DNA of 64,000 bases. Source: an uncultured bacterium (GTDB taxonomy: Bacteria > Krumholzibacteriota > Krumholzibacteriia > LZORAL124-64-63). Positions 61,648 to 64,000 of the stretch are shown here, one piece after another. The stretch lies in NCBI GenBank assembly GCA_937864225.1, contig CALMJK010000004.1, forward strand, positions 263,949 through 327,948, written 5' to 3'. Both the position numbers and the translations under genes were made by a program. The notes under the pieces are model-generated. The model was not told where the DNA came from and did no database searches. It saw nothing but the letters and a program-made list of their open reading frames with translations. Positions within the stretch are counted from its first letter, which is position 1; the number at the start of each line of letters is the position of its first letter.

Positions 61648-63762
61648 GTGAGATCATCGCGCCCCTTCCTGCCGCCCCTCAGCGCGCGACCGGCCAAGCC
61701 GGCAGTGTTGTGGCTGGCGGCGCTGGGGGCCGTGCTCGCGGCCCCGTCGCCGCAGGGCGCCCTTGCCGCCCGCGCTCCGGGGGCGCACGACGCGCCCGTC
61801 GGCCCGGACCTGGCGGCCCTGCGCGCCCTGGGCGCGCGCCTGGCAGCGCGCCAGGAGGCGCAGCGCACGCCGCTCTACGAGCGGCTGCGGCGCGCGACCG
61901 AGGGGCCGCAAGGGCGGCTCAACGCCGAACCGGGGCTGCGGCTCGTGGGCGTCGATGCGCGCGGGCGGCCCGTCTTCTTCGAGACGCACAATCTAAACGC
62001 GGCCAAGACGGTGCAGGTCGACCGGCTGTGGCCGGGCGGCGCCAGCGGTCTCGAGCTGACCGGCGCCAATCTTCCCGGCGAATTGGGACTCTGGGACGGG
62101 GGCGGCGTGCTCACCACGCACCAGGAGTTCGGGGGGCGGGTCGCGCAGATGGATGCGCCTTCGGGCACGAACTTCCACGCCACGCACGTGGCGGGCACCA
62201 TGGTCGCCGCCGGCGTGAACGCCAACGCCAAGGGGATGTCGCCGGCGGCATGGCTGCAGGCCTGGGAATGGACCAACGACGAGACCGAGATGGCGCTGGC
62301 CGCGGCGGCCGGTCTGCTCGTCTCCAACCACAGCTACGGCTACCTGGCCGGCTGGTACCGCGACGGCAGCGGCGTGTATTACTGGTTCGGCGACATCGAG
62401 ATCAGTTCCGACGAGGATCCGGGCTTCGGACACTACGGCGAGGACGTCCGCTGGTGGGACGAGATCGCGGCCGCGGCGCCGAACTACCTGATCGTCATGT
62501 CCGCCGGCAACGACCGCGACGACACCGGCCCGCCCGTGGGCAGCATTCACTACTACTGGGAACCGACGACAAGCCAGTGGACCGCTTCCACTGCCACGCG
62601 CGACCCCGACGGCGGCGACACGGGCTACGACACGCTGCCCTACCGGAGCGCGGCCAAGAACCCGCTCGTGGTGGGGGCCGTCGCGGATCTCCTGTCGGGC
62701 TGGACCGCGGCGGAGACCGTGTCGATGGCGGTGTTCAGCAGCTGGGGCCCCACCGACGACGGCCGCATCAAGCCGGATCTGGTCGCCAACGGCATTTCGC
62801 TGCTGAGCACGGTGAACACCGGAGACGCCAACTACGGCAGCTACAGCGGCACCTCGATGGCCGCGCCGAGCGCGGCGGGCGCGCTGCATCTCGTCGCGCA
62901 ACAGTGGAAGGCCGCGCACGACGGCGCGGCGCCGCGAGCCGCGACGCTCAAGGCGATCGCCGTGCACACGGCCGACGAAGCCGGCCCCGCCGCCGGCCCG
63001 GACTACATGTTCGGGTGGGGGCTGCTCAACGCCCGCGCCGCCGCGCAACTGGCGGCCGCCGATACTCTCGAGCGATGCGTCGTGCGCGAGTTGACATTGG
63101 CCAGCGGCGCGGCCGACACGTTCCACGTGCTCAGCGACGGTTCCACCGCGTTGATTGCCACCCTGGCCTGGACCGATCTGCCCGGAGCGGCCGTTCCGTG
63201 GTCGCTCGACCCGCCGGACCTCGCGCTGGTGCACGACCTCGATCTGCGGCTGGAGTGCGTCGCCAGCGGCCAGGTCACCTGGCCCTGGACGCTGGACCCC
63301 TCCCGTCCGAGCGCGGCCGCTGCCCGGGGCGACAACGATCGCGACAACGTGGAGAAGCTGGAACTCGCCTCGCCCGACTCCGGTCTCTATCGCCTCGTCG
63401 TCAGCCACGAGGGCAGCCTCGTCGCTCCCCAGCCGTATTCGCTGGCCGTCTCCGGTCTCGTCGCCTCGCCGGCGACGGCTCCCGTCGTGAGCGGCCTGAC
63501 CTTCGCGCAGCGTCGCGACGGCAGCGGCTTGGTGGATGTCGTCTACGATCTCGCGGACCCCGATTCGCCGACCGTGTCGATCACGCTCGAGGTCTCCCGC
63601 GACGACGGGCGAACGTGGGACGTGCCCGTCGTGTCCGTCAGCGGAGATGTGGGCTCTGGCGTGCCTCCCGGGCTCGGCAAGACGATCGTCTGGGACCTCG
63701 GGGTCGATCTGCCTGATGCCTTCGGCACGGCGTTCCGCGTGCGCGTGCGCGCCGAGGACTGA
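61648..63762 (+). CDS. Exported subtilisin-like serine peptidase (S8)
   Basis: This 704-residue protein has a signal peptide (about 18-40) and a propeptide-like region. The S8 domain has the catalytic triad: Asp in L-W-D-G-G-G, His in H-A-T-H-V-A-G-T and Ser in S-G-T-S-M-A-A-P, with oxyanion Asn in S-A-G-N-D. A jelly-roll-like P domain and an Ig-like segment follow. GTG at 61648 follows GAGGAAG. It has no PNPFNP tail of its own but lies 10 bases after a gene that has one, so they may be secreted and act together. Confidence 0.87.
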   Translation: MRSSRPFLPPLSARPAKPAVLWLAALGAVLAAPSPQGALAARAPGAHDAPVGPDLAALRALGARLAARQEAQRTPLYERLRRATEGPQGRLNAEPGLRLVGVDARGRPVFFETHNLNAAKTVQVDRLWPGGASGLELTGANLPGELGLWDGGGVLTTHQEFGGRVAQMDAPSGTNFHATHVAGTMVAAGVNANAKGMSPAAWLQAWEWTNDETEMALAAAAGLLVSNHSYGYLAGWYRDGSGVYYWFGDIEISSDEDPGFGHYGEDVRWWDEIAAAAPNYLIVMSAGNDRDDTGPPVGSIHYYWEPTTSQWTASTATRDPDGGDTGYDTLPYRSAAKNPLVVGAVADLLSGWTAAETVSMAVFSSWGPTDDGRIKPDLVANGISLLSTVNTGDANYGSYSGTSMAAPSAAGALHLVAQQWKAAHDGAAPRAATLKAIAVHTADEAGPAAGPDYMFGWGLLNARAAAQLAAADTLERCVVRELTLASGAADTFHVLSDGSTALIATLAWTDLPGAAVPWSLDPPDLALVHDLDLRLECVASGQVTWPWTLDPSRPSAAAARGDNDRDNVEKLELASPDSGLYRLVVSHEGSLVAPQPYSLAVSGLVASPATAPVVSGLTFAQRRDGSGLVDVVYDLADPDSPTVSITLEVSRDDGRTWDVPVVSVSGDVGSGVPPGLGKTIVWDLGVDLPDAFGTAFRVRVRAED

Positions 63763-63788
63763 CTCCCGCGACATCAGGGCGAAGCGAC

Positions 63789-63821
63789 GGCGCCCCGCCG
63801 GCTTGACTTGGCCGGGGCGCC
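63789..63821. terminator. GC hairpin between convergent genes
   Basis: A 9-bp stem GGCGCCCCG/CGGGGCGCC with a 15-base loop lies after the subtilase and just before the end of the right-edge minus-strand frame. No T-run is present. Confidence 0.4.
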
Positions 63822-64000
63822 TCATATCGTTGACCGCGCCTGCGTGATGCGCGGCGGCGAAGCCCGCCCTGCCTGCGGCCCATCCAGGACCCTCCGGGCC
63901 GGCGAAGACCACAGAAGGTGATAGGGATGGCGGTGAGGCGACGTTTCGAGGATCTCGACGCCCGGCGCGTCGAGCTCCAGGGCGGCGGCGGCCAGGACAA
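63822..64000 (-). CDS. Possible 3' end of a gene cut by the window edge
   Basis: A minus-strand frame enters from the right edge and stops with TGA at 63822-63824. Its last 58 or so codons read plausibly (A-A-A-A-L-E-L-D-A-P-G-V-E-I-L-E, then H-R-H-P-Y-H-L-L-W). No family can be named from this fragment, and other frames here are also open, so it may not be real. Confidence 0.35.
   Translation of the reverse strand, partial: VLAAAALELDAPGVEILETSPHRHPYHLLWSSPARRVLDGPQAGRASPPRITQARSTI

Noticed and set aside
1-64000. TGA reassigned to Trp or Gly in this organism
   Set aside because: TGA ends many intact genes here, often in ATGA or GTGA overlaps, and Trp is encoded by TGG immediately before each Sec codon.
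1-64000. tRNA genes, including tRNA-Sec, and CRISPR arrays
   Set aside because: No cloverleaf with a convincing T-arm and no regularly spaced direct repeats were seen by eye; a tRNA scan of the full genome is needed for selC.

Overview
This is a GC-rich bacterial chromosome segment, densely coded on both strands, with many ATGA/GTGA stop-start overlaps. No tRNA, rRNA, CRISPR array, insertion sequence or phage gene was seen. Two exported proteins carry the PNPFNP-type C-terminal module (FlgD-like Ig / T9SS-like sorting tail) that is common in high-GC lineages of the FCB superphylum, such as Candidatus Eisenbacteria or Krumholzibacteriota. ThyX, a fused aconitase-family enzyme, SucA/SucB/Lpd and a PNAG-type operon fit such a lineage, but the taxonomy is an inference. 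TGA is a normal stop here: many genes end with it.

The most notable content is two apparent selenoprotein genes. In 3347-4381 (-) and 21787-22974 (-) a single in-frame TGA stands exactly where the first Cys of a thioredoxin WCxxC motif should be, giving W-Sec-V-Y-C and W-Sec-S-W-C. Both frames stay open for about 300 or more codons afterwards. A compact hairpin follows each TGA at the distance expected of a bacterial SECIS element; the first has a GGUC apical loop like that of E. coli fdhF. Both proteins have signal peptides, so they would be exported Sec-thioredoxins. A selenocysteine-lyase-like PLP enzyme (GAACH active-site motif) lies at 32437-33600. No selA, selB, selC or selD was seen in the window.

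Layout. 1-2.1 kb: two divergent HlyD-type adaptors. 2.2-4.4 kb: a lipoprotein and selenoprotein A, convergent on a strong hairpin. 4.5-7.5 kb: ThyX and urocanase. 7.6-9.5 kb: a Yip1-like membrane protein and an exported papain-like peptidase. 9.5-12.2 kb: HerA-like ATPase and saccharopine-dehydrogenase-like protein. 12.3-13.9 kb: two-subunit class I fumarase. 13.9-16.6 kb: Wzz-like and flippase-like polysaccharide genes. 16.7-18.1 kb: tandem-FKBP lipoprotein and a small membrane protein. 18.4-21.8 kb: DUF4398-type lipoprotein, two L,D-transpeptidases and an unknown envelope protein. 21.8-23 kb: selenoprotein B. 23.2-28.6 kb: 2-oxoglutarate dehydrogenase operon. 28.6-31.1 kb: glycosyltransferase and O-antigen-ligase-like protein. 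31.5-33.6 kb: RRM protein, LOG-like protein and the Scly-like enzyme. 33.6-37.6 kb: asparagine synthetase, acyl carrier protein and acyl-AMP ligase. 37.6-40.3 kb: fused aconitase-family enzyme and crotonase. 40.4-42.2 kb: TPR protein and TIGR01777-type epimerase. 42.2-45.2 kb: three-subunit amine/imino-acid dehydrogenase. 45.3-47.7 kb: glutamine synthetase and CorA-like transporter. 47.8-52.4 kb: PNAG-like operon ending in arfB. 52.7-55.4 kb: alaS. 55.4-57.2 kb: DUF2179 protein and isocitrate dehydrogenase. 57.4-58.2 kb: response regulator and a pseudopilin-like protein. 58.4-60.7 kb: NatAB-like ABC exporter. 60.8-63.8 kb: PNPFNP-tailed protein and subtilase. An incomplete frame enters from the right edge.

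Functionally the window supplies much of the oxidative TCA cycle (icd, sucAB-lpd, fumarase, possibly aconitase), nitrogen assimilation (glnA), and two surface-polysaccharide modules. It also encodes envelope remodelling by L,D-transpeptidases and exported redox proteins that appear to use selenium. Recurrent promoter-like -10 elements are TAnACT, extended TGnTATAAT/TGnTAGAAT and, before glnA and icd, GACTAyATTTG.
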